Shown here: piece by piece, positions 36,554-47,514 of the stretch
How positions within the stretch are numbered: position 1 is the first letter of the stretch
Layout: each line of letters opens with the position of its first letter
Assembly (NCBI RefSeq): GCF_029867415.1
Contig: NC_081184.1
Coordinates: forward strand, 107,307,692 to 107,371,691
DNA length: 64,000 nucleotides
Direction: 5' to 3'
Source: Vicia villosa
Lineage: Eukaryota > Streptophyta > Magnoliopsida > Fabales > Fabaceae
Notes under the pieces: model-generated
Database searches by the model: none
Told to the model about the DNA's origin: nothing
Seen by the model: the letters and a program-made list of their open reading frames with translations, nothing else
Position numbers and translations under genes: made by a program

Positions 36554-36685
36554 TTACAGGAAGGTTGTGTTGTGGCCGAGTGCAACGATATGTGCAGATG
36601 CAATAAAACTTGTCTAAACAGAATACTGCAGAACTGAGTTTGCATCAAATTTTAAATCTTTAAAACAGAAAAAGGCGGCAACCAC
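36554..36685 (+). pseudogene. SUVR5-like SET-domain protein fragment
   Basis: The plus-strand translation LQEGCVVAECNDMCRCNKTC, then LNRILQN, TGA (36635), VCIKF, TAA (36653) and IFKTEKGG matches the pre-SET/SET junction of plant SUVR5-type histone H3K9 methyltransferases. In those, cysteines of the C-x-C-x3-C type bind zinc, followed by a VKLEVFKTEKKGWAVRA-like stretch. Only ~45 codons survive, with two in-frame stops. It is the first of three unrelated gene pieces within 1.3 kb. Confidence 0.75.
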
Positions 36686-37063
36686 TATATTTCTTGTCAA
36701 AAGAGTTTCTAAGTTAACTTGCGTTATCCGACTCACGGGGATGGCAAGGCTATTTCGTGTGACACATTTTTCTGAGTACATTAGAGAAATTTAAGATAAG
36801 GGAAGTGCATAACCGATGCGAAAGGTTTACACTTTTTCAACATTAATAGAAGCAACAGTTCAGACAAAAAGTTAGTAATCATGACTTCCTAAGCAAGAAC
36901 TTAAGTTTCAAAGATGACATTATAGAAATGTTGTCTAAGGGAATACTAACAAACAGTTTAGAAAGAAAAATCAACAAATAATAGCAGTTAAGCCTTGTAA
37001 AGCAAATCAGAAAACAGAAAGATACAATAGCAAAACATGGGAATAAAACATAAAGGAACATAC

Positions 37064-37310
37064 CTGTGCACCAGTAGTTAGGTTTAATAGCATACAAATA
37101 ACTAAGACTCTCCATGGATCATGAAAATGATCCTCTTGAATGAGATTCCAATGAGAACATGGAGGCAGCCAATTGTTTTCCGAACTTTTTCTTTTGTAAG
37201 CTTCCTTATATCTCTCGGCCTTAAGAAAAGGTTGAGTTTTCTTACCACGATTTTTGGATTTCATTTTAGGAGGAACAAGAGACGAACCCTCTTCAACTTT
37301 AGGTAACGTA
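37064..37310 (-). pseudogene. MBD4-like DNA glycosylase exon fragment
   Basis: The minus strand reads PKVEEGSSLVPPKMKSKNRG, then KAERYKEAYKRKSSENNWLP, then EDHFHDPWRVLVICMLLN and TTGAQ at a CAG/GTATGT donor (37064/37063). This is the start of the HhH-GPD glycosylase domain of plant methyl-CpG-binding-domain protein 4-like, a nuclear base-excision-repair enzyme acting on G:T and G:U mismatches. The next exon, with the helix-hairpin-helix and catalytic aspartate, was not found downstream (36540-37060). The exon itself is open. Confidence 0.82.
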
Positions 37311-37584
37311 ATAATAGCTTCAGAAGCTTAGCATTTTGTTTACCTTTCTCATCTGCACCTATTTTTCTCTCTTCTGACAAGCTTTCCAACAAGAAATGGA
37401 GGCAACCGATTTTCTCTTCATTAGAGCTTGGCGGACTCAAGATTACCAAACAAGGTACTTTGGCTAAAATTTGTGTACAATATGTGCCTCTATGTATGCA
37501 GTGTTTCTTTATGCCAAAGGTTTTTATTGAAAAGTATTTGTTGGTTCATGAAAATCTAATCATTTATGCTTCTTGGTCCTTTAG

Positions 37585-37775
37585 ATGTAGTGAAGGATGA
37601 TCCAAAAAATAATGTTCCAGACAACATATTTTCGAAACTTGGAATGCAGCTTCACAGGAGGGATCAACACCCTCCTGGGATACTCAAGAATTCTATATAC
37701 GAGTATTTTGACACAAATTATTCAAACAAGTTCAACAAGTTTGACGACCTTTGTCCTATTGTCACACTGAAGCAG
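37585..37775 (+). pseudogene. Organellar phenylalanyl-tRNA synthetase exon fragment
   Basis: One exon is bounded by a TTTAG acceptor (ends 37584) and a CAG/GTATGG donor (after 37775). It encodes VVKDDPKN, NVPDNIFSKLGMQLHRRD, then HPPGILKNSIYEYFD and FDDLCPIVTLKQ. This matches the N-terminal catalytic region of plant chloroplast/mitochondrial monomeric PheRS, which charges tRNA-Phe. The exon is open and its splice sites look intact, but neighbouring exons are absent. It lies on the opposite strand to the MBD4-like exon 275 bp away. Confidence 0.85.
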
Positions 37776-38543
37776 GTATGGTAAAATACATCTAAAGATA
37801 TGTTTCCCTTTGCTCCTATATGATGCAGTGATATTTTTTTTCGTTATCACATTGGTTCTGTAACTTTTTTTTATTCAACCTTCCATAATGAATACAAGTA
37901 CACACTATGGTCCCTTATCATACAGTCCAACTGACAATAGTTTGATTTTAACATTTATTGGAACCATATGTCAAAATATGAATCCTCAAACATTTATTGG
38001 GCTGTAGCACAAGACACAATCTAAATTGATTGATAAATACCAAATTTCAAAGCCGGTCTCAGTCGATACAGCAGTCGCTCCGAACTCACCTGCATGGAAA
38101 GAACACTCCCGCAGCACAATGTCAGAATGACAGAAAATAGAACCGACACAAATCAGATCAACCATGCGCTTGGAACACGGGTTCTGCATCAGACTGAATT
38201 CCTAAAATTGGATGTCGACTAAACTAGGTTTCATCAACTAGAGACACAAAACTCCAATAGTTTTCGGCTGAAACCGGGCCAGCATTGCGCCATTAGCTGC
38301 ATTGGTATGAATGTGCCATAAAGTTATCAATAACTTAGATTTCATTACTTTAGTTCTAAGTAAATTCATTCTTTTTGTAAGATGTGTTTCTTGTAATGAA
38401 TCAAAATTTTGGTGGGCATAGAAATAACTAAAATTAGAAATGATGGGTTTAATTGGTAGCCTAAAATGACATTGTTAGTAGAGATAAATTTAGAATTGAG
38501 CAACTGTTTTGAGTTTATAATACTATAGGCAAGATATAAACTT

Positions 38544-38594
<51 letters not shown>

Positions 38595-38941
38595 TACCGT
38601 CACTAAGACAGATACATCAGAAATACTGTCAATATGACAGATACAAAATATTATAAAATGAGGTTCAAAACATTCTCAATACACATGTTCAAAACATGAA
38701 AGATCAAATGACAGCATCAAAAAGATGAACCAGTTACTTAGATTAACTAAAACACCCAGGGTTTTAAAACCCTACAAAAAAAACTATACAAAAAGGTTTG
38801 ATGTCTTATATGGATCCAAAGTCAAACTAATGACTCCAGTATCATGCTAGCTTGTTCTCTAACCAGCCCCGCTCGAGTCATAAACAACTTCATCTCAACA
38901 ATCTGAACCTTCTTCCATTTTTCTTCTAACATAGCATTTTT
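37776..38941. other. Intergenic region between captured exons and the GeBP gene
   Basis: An open stretch on the minus strand (37986-38189, with CVGSIFCHSDIVLREC) has more GC and codon-like texture than its surroundings and could be a fourth gene fragment, but I do not recognise it. A TA run lies at 38548-38588. The final ~100 bp before 38941 is probably the 3' UTR of the GeBP gene. Confidence 0.4.
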
Positions 38942-39880
38942 TTATTCTCCCATCAATTCCATTCCCTTTTCCATAACAGCCAAAGACAACCCCAAACCAT
39001 CACCAAACTTAGACATTTCCTTAAAAGCCAAATTGTTTTTAACATTTTTCACAGCATCTTCCTTCTTTGCAACTAATACTTCTTTTGCAGAAACAGAATC
39101 CGAACCCAAGCCCTTTTTCGGTGTTCTCTGTTTTTTAAACCCAATCTTCTTGAAAAGTTCAAAAGCTTTCTGATCATGTTCTTTGGTGAAATTTTCATCA
39201 TTTCTTTCAAACTTTTTCTTCAGATCAAGAACCTTACGCCTTAGTTGACCCTTGTTTGCGTCAGCTCGAATAGAGTTCTTCACAAAATTGTAAAATGCTT
39301 GTGTGTTTTTCAAAGGATCATTTTTAGTTGAAATGAAATCAGCTAGACCTTTCAGAATGGCGAGTTCGTCTTCCTCGCTGAATAGTCTCTGAGCCGATAT
39401 CTTTTTGATAGAGTCTCTTGCCGCTTCCTTCTCGTCACCGGAACCACGATGTTCAGTTTTGTTTGCTTTCTTCTTCAAACGCTTAGAAGAGTCAGAGTCA
39501 GTGTCGTTGTTATCAGTCGCACGCTTGGTTCTAGTGGTTTGAAACTCGATAGCACGCTTGGTTCCAGCTTTAGCCGGTGAAGGAGTGGTTAGAATCTTCA
39601 ACGACTTCGATGCAAGTGGTTTGACAGGTGGAGTGGGTTCCGGTTCCGAATCAGAATCAGTTTCGGTTTTGGATTCAGAATCTGACCCAGATTCGGATTC
39701 AGAAGATGATGGTGGTTTAGGGTTTGAGTTTGAAGTAGCTGATGGAGGGTTTTTGGAAGCAAGAGGTGAAGGGTTTTTGGATTGAGGTACCTCAACTTCT
39801 TCTTCGGAAGAATCTTCCTCGGAGGAAGAGGCGGAGGGTGGTACTTTGAGGGGTGACGGAAGGTGTTTTGTTTTTGCCAT
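38942..39880 (-). CDS. GeBP/DUF573-family (storekeeper-like) protein
   Basis: A complete intronless 312-codon gene. Residues 19-80 are serine-, proline- and acid-rich (SSSEEDSSEEE, SESESGSDSES). A basic cluster KRLKKK at 133-138 may be a nuclear signal. The DUF573 domain spans about 164-250 and starts QRLFSEEDELAILKGLADF, with FYNFVKNSI and LRRKVLDLKKKFE, as in GLABROUS1 enhancer-binding proteins and mediator-associated protein 1. A C-terminal heptad-like helix (about 277-310) may dimerise. Family members are nuclear DNA-binding regulators, some linked to cytokinin responses. A TATA box lies ~65 bp upstream of the ATG. This is the only intact non-transposon gene I recognise here; lack of introns is normal for the family. 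Confidence 0.88.
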   Translation of the reverse strand: MAKTKHLPSPLKVPPSASSSEEDSSEEEVEVPQSKNPSPLASKNPPSATSNSNPKPPSSSESESGSDSESKTETDSDSEPEPTPPVKPLASKSLKILTTPSPAKAGTKRAIEFQTTRTKRATDNNDTDSDSSKRLKKKANKTEHRGSGDEKEAARDSIKKISAQRLFSEEDELAILKGLADFISTKNDPLKNTQAFYNFVKNSIRADANKGQLRRKVLDLKKKFERNDENFTKEHDQKAFELFKKIGFKKQRTPKKGLGSDSVSAKEVLVAKKEDAVKNVKNNLAFKEMSKFGDGLGLSLAVMEKGMELMGE

Positions 39881-39944
39881 GGAAAAGTTTCAGAAGAGTA
39901 AGGTTACGTTTCTGAGGAGTGGTTAGAGTGTTGAGTACCATGCT

Positions 39945-39952
39945 ATTTTATA
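39945..39952 (-). promoter_or_regulatory. TATA box of the GeBP-like gene
   Basis: TATAAAAT on the minus strand, 65-72 bp before the start codon, would give a short leader of roughly 35 nt. No other promoter motif was assigned. Confidence 0.6.
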
Positions 39953-40251
39953 CTACATACTCTTTTAGTTTTTAACTAGTTAAATATTAATTGATGAGTA
40001 TAAAAAATGATTAATTAGAATTAGTATTGTAATTGTCAATGATATATTAAAAAATATAAGTACAATGTGATAAGTTATAAAATATAATCAAAAAGGTTTT
40101 GAAACTGCAATAACTTCATGACATTCACACATTAGAATAGATGAAACTGCAAGGTAAATAAATGATAGAGAAAGGGTATGGGTAAAATAATGATACAATG
40201 ATTTTGAAATAGTAGGATTGTAGTAAGAAATGTAGTGTTTGTCATATACGT

Positions 40252-40552
40252 CAGGGGCGGATGTATAGCCCAGCCAGCCCGGGCACGCGCCCGGGCTCAA
40301 CCCCTCCTTTCGTTGTATACTCCCCCACTTAATAGTAGATTTTTAGACAATACCAGGGGCAAAATTAATAATTTTTAGACAAAATATAGGGCAAAATTAG
40401 TAAAAACAGGGGGCAAATTTTTTAGACAAAATCAATGGCAAATTTTTTAGACAAAATCAAGGGCAAAATTAGTAGAAACAAGTTATAAAATTAGTAAAAA
40501 TAAAGTGTAAAATTTTTGCCCAGGCTCCCTAAAATTTCTGGCTCCGCCACTG
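40252..40552. mobile_element. hAT-like MITE with 8-bp target duplication
   Basis: The ends CAGGGGCGGA and TCCGCCACTG are inverted repeats, flanked by ATATACGT at 40244-40251 and 40553-40560. An 8-bp duplication with CA-G ends is the hAT pattern. The 301-bp element has no transposase. Inside are several GGGCAAA..TTAGACAAAAT units. Confidence 0.88.
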
Positions 40553-40691
40553 ATATACGTAGAAATTGAATATGTAATATAGAAATGCAGTAAAATTGCA
40601 ACTTAAAAATGTAGCTGTTATAATATAGTTTTTGCAAATGCAGCCTATTAACCAGCTGAAATCGTGGAAAAATCATAATATAAAATGATCT

Positions 40692-40827
40692 ATGGCCATC
40701 CTACTTTAGATGGAGGTGACACCATGCTGAAACTAGTCATTGCTTTTGTATTGGAAATGTCGTCCTACTCTGGATGTAGGTGACACCATGCTGAATCCAG
40801 TCATTGCTTTTGTACTAGAAAGACAGA
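40692..40827 (+). repeat. Tandem ~67-bp duplication
   Basis: Two copies share TCCTACT, GGTGACACCATGCTGAA and AGTCATTGCTTTTGTA, at about 40696-40761 and 40762-40827. They differ at a handful of bases. Confidence 0.75.
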
Positions 40828-41036
40828 AAGGAGGAGAGGGATCAGCTACCTTTGGCTTGGTGTAAAAACAACAGTTCAATAGCTAGGAAAGATGATAGGC
40901 AGATTGATATGAAATTTGAACAGTCATTGTAATTAATATTATGATTAGACATATGGAAAGCATGATTAAAAGTGATGGATATAGGCAGAAAAGAGGGAAA
41001 TTGATTTAGTTCAAATTGGAATTCAATGAAATATGT

Positions 41037-41066
41037 ACTAGTAAAAGACCCGTGCTTCCGCACGGG
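41037..41066 (-). mobile_element. Helitron 3' terminus (minus strand)
   Basis: On the minus strand, ACCCGTGC, GGAA loop and GCACGGGT form a stem, followed by CTTTTA and CTAG next to T. It closely matches the end at 34.39-34.43 kb. The body would extend to the right, into the region with the MITE and the hAT relic, but the 5' border was not found. Confidence 0.82.
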
Positions 41067-41183
41067 TAATTCAAATCTTAAGATGAATAATATATTACAA
41101 ACACAAAAAAAAAAGAAGTTTAAAAATTCGAATGAGAAATGTTAATTTAAGATTAAAAAAACATAATATAGATGAAATAAATA

Positions 41184-41564
41184 GATGAAAAAATTTAAAT
41201 AACAATGTTTATAAAAAAAATTACATAAAAAACAAGATTTTCAGAAAATTTACCAAAGTGTCTAGGTTTTGCAGAACCCCCTAGAGTATGCGCCAAACCA
41301 TTTGGCGCATTAGTATAAATTTTCTTGAATTAGCCAATTCATTTGGCTTATATGTGTTTGTGAAAAGTAAAAAAAAAAAAAAAAAAATTCCACATTTGCG
41401 CCAAACCATATGGCGCATACTCCTAATTTTTGTACTAATGCGCCAATTCATTTGGCGCATACTCCAGGGGGTCTTTAAAACCTAGACACTTTGGTAAATT
41501 TTTTGAAAAACTTGTTTTTTTGGTAATTTTTTTTTTAAACCTTGTTATTTAAATTTTTTTTTCG
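41184..41564. mobile_element. MULE-like MITE with internal GCGCCA...TGGCGC palindromes
   Basis: Inverted arms of ~100 bp or more (AAATTTAAATAACAA, AAACAAG, TTTACCAAAGTGTCTAGG and complements) surround a core with four palindromic words at 41289, 41331, 41397 and 41439. A 9-bp AAATAAATA occurs just outside both ends (41175-41183, 41565-41573), suggesting a Mutator-type duplication, though in AT-rich sequence this is weak. No coding capacity. Confidence 0.7.
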
Positions 41565-41566
41565 AA

Positions 41567-41570
<4 letters not shown>

Positions 41571-41646
<76 letters not shown>
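41571..41646. repeat. (TA)n microsatellite
   Basis: An uninterrupted run of about 38 TA units adjoining the MITE at its left. Confidence 0.95.
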
Positions 41647-41649
<3 letters not shown>

Positions 41650-42200
41650 AAAAAAAATATGGAAATGCAATAGTCATTCGTATCTTAGGTAATTCGGTAA
41701 AGCTATGTTGTTGGTGATATACAATTGTTATTATAAAATCACTAATAGCTTAAAATATTTAAAAAGAAATATTTATCAAATCATCAACATGATAAATGTA
41801 ACATGTCTAATAAATATAAATATTAACAAATATGACTAATAACTATAAATAATTACAAATATCATTTATAATTATAAATATTTATTGTATTTTGTTGTTT
41901 AAATAAAAAAGGTATTGTGGTGATATCCCATGAAAATAGTGAATTTATGCTAATTATAAATATTTATAATATTTTGTTGATTAAATTAAAATAGATATTG
42001 TGGTGATAGTGTCCCGTGAAAACTTCTTAAATGAATAGTTTTCAATTTTAATTGATATATAATTTAATAACTAATATCACTAATAACTATAAATATTTAC
42101 AAAAGCTTCTTGTACATATACAATTTGTATTAATATCTTCTTAAAATTTTATTAGTTTTAAAATAAAATATACATAATGAATATATTAATTTTGTTTCCA

Positions 42201-42480
42201 TTTTAATGGTTAAAATATATTTTTAAATGTTTTCAATTATAAACAATTTAAAATGAAACTTTAATAAATAAAGTTATTACAATCACTTCACATTAATTTT
42301 CAAAATATTTGGATGTTAAGTAATCATTTTAATGGTTAAAATATATTTTTAAATGTTTTCAATTATAAACAATTTAAAATGAAACTTTAATAAATAAAGT
42401 TATTACAATCACTTCACATTAATTTTCAATTATAAACAATTTAAAATGAAACTTTAATAAATAAAGTTATTACAATCACT
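42201..42480 (+). repeat. 126-bp tandem duplication plus partial third copy
   Basis: Copies start at 42201 and 42327 (TTTTAATGGTTAAAATATAT) and appear almost identical. A third partial copy (TTTCAATTATAAACAATTTA onward) spans 42424-42480. Near-identity in AT-rich, otherwise decayed sequence implies recent slippage or unequal exchange. Confidence 0.85.
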
Positions 42481-42869
42481 TGACTAAAATTAATTTGTTT
42501 TGAATTATTGATTGCTAACTTAAAAAAAAATTATTTATGCTACATCAAGATAATATTTTTACTATAAGAAACAGAATTAAATTTAAGCAGCAGTTGTAAC
42601 ATGTAGTTAAATGAAAGAGTTAATTAAGCTTCGAAGAGATATTTAAAATTTTAAGAACTAAAAAAAAGAAATAAATAAAAAATTCTAAAAATGAAATAAG
42701 CTTCGAAGAAATATTCCACAATGATTCTTAAAGAGTATGAATGGTTGGTGTACGCCCTACAATGCTTGCTGTCAGAGTCACAAAATCATAAACTTTTGAA
42801 AAATTAAAATTATTCAAGAACACAAATTTCCCTTTATAAAATCTGTCCCACCTATTCTCCAAAACTAAT

Positions 42870-44290
42870 TAATTAAAAATATAACTTCGTATCATTTTTT
42901 GACATATATAATTTTTCTTAATATTTTCAATTTTGAAAATAAGTCTAATCCATCAACATCGAGTTGTCTTTATATTTTTATAAACATTTAATGTTAAGAT
43001 AATATTTTTTTAAAATTTCAATTTTCAATGACCTTAATTTCTCAATACTAATTAGAAAACTAAAAATATCTTGATATATTTTAAATTGTTCAACTCTACT
43101 TTAAAATGATGTAATTGCATGATTTAATATGTACACAAAATAGTCAGATTTAAATGATTCTTCAGGAATTTTTAAAATTTCATTGTCAATAATCTCATCA
43201 AATTGTTTCTTTTAAGAATAATACATTTTTCTCGAAACTTAGGAATTTCTTTAGCCGAAATTATGGCATTTTCAAAACCATCTTCTCTTTATTTTTCAAA
43301 AAAAAAAAAAGAAATAAGTCCTTTCAATTGCTCTATAGCAACATCTATGCGCATATCTTTTGAAAGTGTTTACTAACTGAGTTTACTACAAATAATATTT
43401 CATACCAAATAACCATGCCTAACTAAAATTCAAAATTTCAAGCTCATAAGTTGCCAAACATTCAACTTCAATTTTTATTTTAGGTTCAACATTTACTTCA
43501 GCTAATTTCAATAAAGCATCTCCTATTTGTGAAGTTATGAATCTTATAGCTTTTACACTTTCAATACGACTTTCCGACGTGTTTGTGACAATTATTTCAA
43601 AGTAAGTCTAGGTATATGGTCTGGTAGAATTTTCCATCTTTTAGTAGAAGAACAAAATATTGTATAAATACGTTGCACCACTCTAAAAAATATGTAGCTT
43701 TGAAACAAATATTTGTCATATCACAAAGTACTGAGTTTAGACTATGACAACCATATAGTGTATAAAATGATCTAGGATTAATATCTAAAAATCTTTTTTG
43801 AACACCTTAATATTTTTCTTTCATATTAGAACTATTATCATAACCTTGTCCTCTTAATTTACTAATATCAAGGCCAAGTATATTTAGTTCGTTCATAATA
43901 GCATCAAAAAGACATTTTCCAGTTGTATCATCTACTACTAAAATTTTTTAAAAAAATACTCAACTACTTGTTTTGGAGTTGAAGAAAAATCTACACATCG
44001 TAATACAATAGACATTCAAGAGTACAATCAAGTATGATTGAAAAATATTTTGAGTCCACAACTTTTTTTTAATAATTTTTGTTTTAATTTCATTTGCTAG
44101 CAAATTTATCAATTCATTTTGTATTCCATGTCCAAGATAATGGTTATGAATTTCATCATTTTTATTCGACGAATGTGCTCTTGCATTAGAGGATTAAGTT
44201 CTGCAATCATTTCCACTGAGGGTTTGATATGTAAACAATAATTTGTTGTGTCTTGTGGATATCTCAAATTTCCATTATTCCCTACCAATG
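42870..44290 (-). pseudogene. hAT-superfamily transposase relic (DUF4371 type)
   Basis: Three-frame reading of the minus strand gives a collinear match to plant transposases annotated as TTF-type or ZMYM1-like. The order is MIAELNPLMQEHIRRIK; YLGHGIQNELINLLANEIKT; DDTTGKCLFDAIMNELNILG; LDISKLRGQGYDNSSNMK; RFLDINPRSFYTLYGCHSLN; then SRIESVKAIRF-like and LATYELEILNF segments; then IPEESFKSDYFVYILNHAIT and FKIYQDIFSFLISIEKL. Many stops and frameshifts interrupt it, so it is long dead. It lies to the right of the Helitron end at 41.04 kb and could be inside that element. Confidence 0.85.
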
Positions 44291-44612
44291 TTCAATAGTA
44301 GGTGAACTCATATATTGACTTAGTTTGTTCATAGAGAATGCAATACTTGATCGTGTGTTGATTAGATGTTATAAGGCACATATGACTTGTCTATCCATAG
44401 TTGATTCCGCCGTTAATTACCCCCTTAATAGTAAAGTGTCTCATAGTAATCATAAGTTTTAGAATTAATATTATCAGAACACGATTCATAATATAGAAAA
44501 CAATCAGCATTAGCCTAATTAATCAGGATACCTTGTTCTAATTTTTAAAAAATGGGTTTATATTAAAAAAAGTATAATTTTAATAATTAAAATGACACTA
44601 AAAAAATATGAT

Positions 44613-45019
<407 letters not shown>

Positions 45020-45024
<5 letters not shown>

Positions 45025-47411
45025 CACCCCATACATAACTGACTAGTATATTATGCATGAAACGTTAAAAATTGATATTGAGTACATACACAAGCCAATG
45101 TACAATATTTGATCCATATAAAATACAACATGAAATTCTACTAAGAAGCATAATACACGAGTCTCCAATGGATCTTGCACAGCGGAATATCAAAACCAAC
45201 GAGGTCTTCGAGCCAACACCACTTCAAGCCATCAATCTGAACCTGCTATCTATCAAAAGCTACTAAACTGCACCTGAAAAAGATAAGTTGATTGGGGTGA
45301 GATTACTAAATCTCAGTGAGTCCTCATATCCTATGAGTCCACTCGGATCTACAGGGTACATGCATCAAAACCGAATCCACCATTGATTCGGGATTTATCC
45401 TCACATCCGGTACAAGTACGGAGAAAAACAAGGAATCATCCACCATAGGACTCATCATATCATAAGTATACAAACACGTATGCAAAAACTCGTACCCGTG
45501 TACGGGGAATCCAAAAACGCGTTAATGCCTCGACTAGGTTATAAAACACACCCTCGATGAATCACGCCCATGCCTATTGTCAAGAGACTTGTACAAGCAC
45601 ATCGCAAGATGATTAGACGGGTTCGCACAAGCCTAACTGGCCGCGAGATGACCTTAGCCTAATTGGCGTCATTGTCCCATTAACCATCTTCACGCACGTG
45701 TGTTAACGCCGAGTACAAACACGCCATCTTGACACATGGGTCCATCGGGCGAAAGCCTGGTGATGTAGCATACATGGCATCACTAGAGATGGTTTACCTG
45801 TTATGCGTAGGCCTACTTAGCCGCATAACGCCACCATACCGAGCACGCAAGTGTGTTAACGCCAAGTGAGTAAAAAGCCCCGTACGGCACTCACGAGCAC
45901 ACTGCAATGGTAGCTCAGGTGTGAGCCCAAGATCACACGATCGGGGCTGTCCCATTGATCACAAATCCCGGGACATTACATAACCTAGCCCCCGGCCCGT
46001 TTCGATTCAAGCATACACACACATCAATCGCCAATCACACAAGCACATGATCCTAATTGTTTAACCGAAACAACGGGCATCAACAATGTATTCATGTCTT
46101 ATCACAATATAGCATTCACATTTAAACATAATGTAGCAATTAAGTGCAATGAGATTAATTCATTCTAATCATGCATAATTCACATATTAAAATTACCACA
46201 TCCATGATCATATATGACATTAGCATGTTTAAATACCAATTAAACAAGTCTCACATGACTAAGGAGACATCCGGTTCCCTTTACGGAACGAAACTGTTCT
46301 CGGGAGAAATAGCAACATTCAATTTCACTTGACAAGACACACTAAGTGGGGTTCAAATATAATTAAATCAAGCATTCTGGTTTGGGGACCAATTTTATTA
46401 GAAAGTACACGTCGCTAGCTTTCCAACGATATAAAGTTTGCGCGAAACGGACTTACGACACAAAAGTTACGAATTTCCGAAGTTTGCTGATTTTTCCCTC
46501 TGCGCCCAAGGTATCCGATTACCCAAAGACAGTAACCGATTACTGGCCCTAAAAACAGCCTAGAATTGCATTTTTAACAGCGTAATCGGTTACCCAAAGA
46601 CCCGTAACCAAATACCCTATAACAGAATCAATTTTTCTGCATTCTAAGAGTCCTAAACCAGTCCCAAATGCCCTATAATTGATTCCCTGCATCCTCAATA
46701 CAGTCCCAACGAATTTTATATCATACATATATTCTGAATCATCAACATGCAACATGTACTCATCAATTAAACAAGTTGATCACATGCAATTATGGATTAT
46801 CACTCAAACCCCAATTCCCAACATAAACCCTTGCATACAAATTCCCCAAGGTATCTAACTAAGGACTCACCTTGGATTAATAGAGGTTGAGAGGATGTTC
46901 TTTCTGCCATTGGACTTCCATTGATGCCAAAACTTCACCTCTAACATGATCAAACCCGTAACCCTCATGAACTCATTTTCAGCATCAGTCATCAATCTTC
47001 AAACTTGTTTATCTCCATCAATAAACCAGCTATGAGTGCGAAATTTATATGCAAACTGAAGAGAATTTCGTGTAGAATCCAAAGCTTCGAGAATTACCTG
47101 AATCGTAGTTGTGAGTAGAAAGTTATGGCACTTTTAGTAAAGGCTGTCCATGGAATACGAAAATGCTAAAGTGAATATGAGTTCCTCTTCCTCTCCCATG
47201 CTTTTAGTTCTTTTTCTTCATAAAATTCTGATTTGGATAACACCAACCCACCAAACATTCCCTTAGTCACATGCATCATAGTTAAATGGCCAAAATGTCC
47301 TTCAACTAGGTGACATTTACTCTTTTGCCATTTAGTTTGTTTCCAACAATTCTCTTTCCATCTCAACAACTATTCCTTAAATTAGAGGTTATCCCATAAT
47401 TTCCTTCTTAG

Positions 47412-47479
<68 letters not shown>

Positions 47480-47514
47480 ACATAACCATGCTTAAAATAA
47501 TATGAGATATTACA
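45020..47514 (-). repeat. 3' LTR of family X copy B
   Basis: TGTAACACCCC...GATATTACA. Contains four GTAATCGATTAC-type words in two pairs (46511, 46532, 46582, 46603), a (TA)n expansion at 47414-47477 that the partner LTR lacks, and splice-like consensus: donor CAAG/GTGAGT at 46870-46869 and acceptor CTTTTTCAG/GTG at 45275-45274. Confidence 0.85.

Noticed and set aside
47166..47369. Short minus-strand frame in the family X LTR as a gene
   Set aside because: It lies inside the LTR and lacks a domain; frame differences between LTR copies were not resolved.
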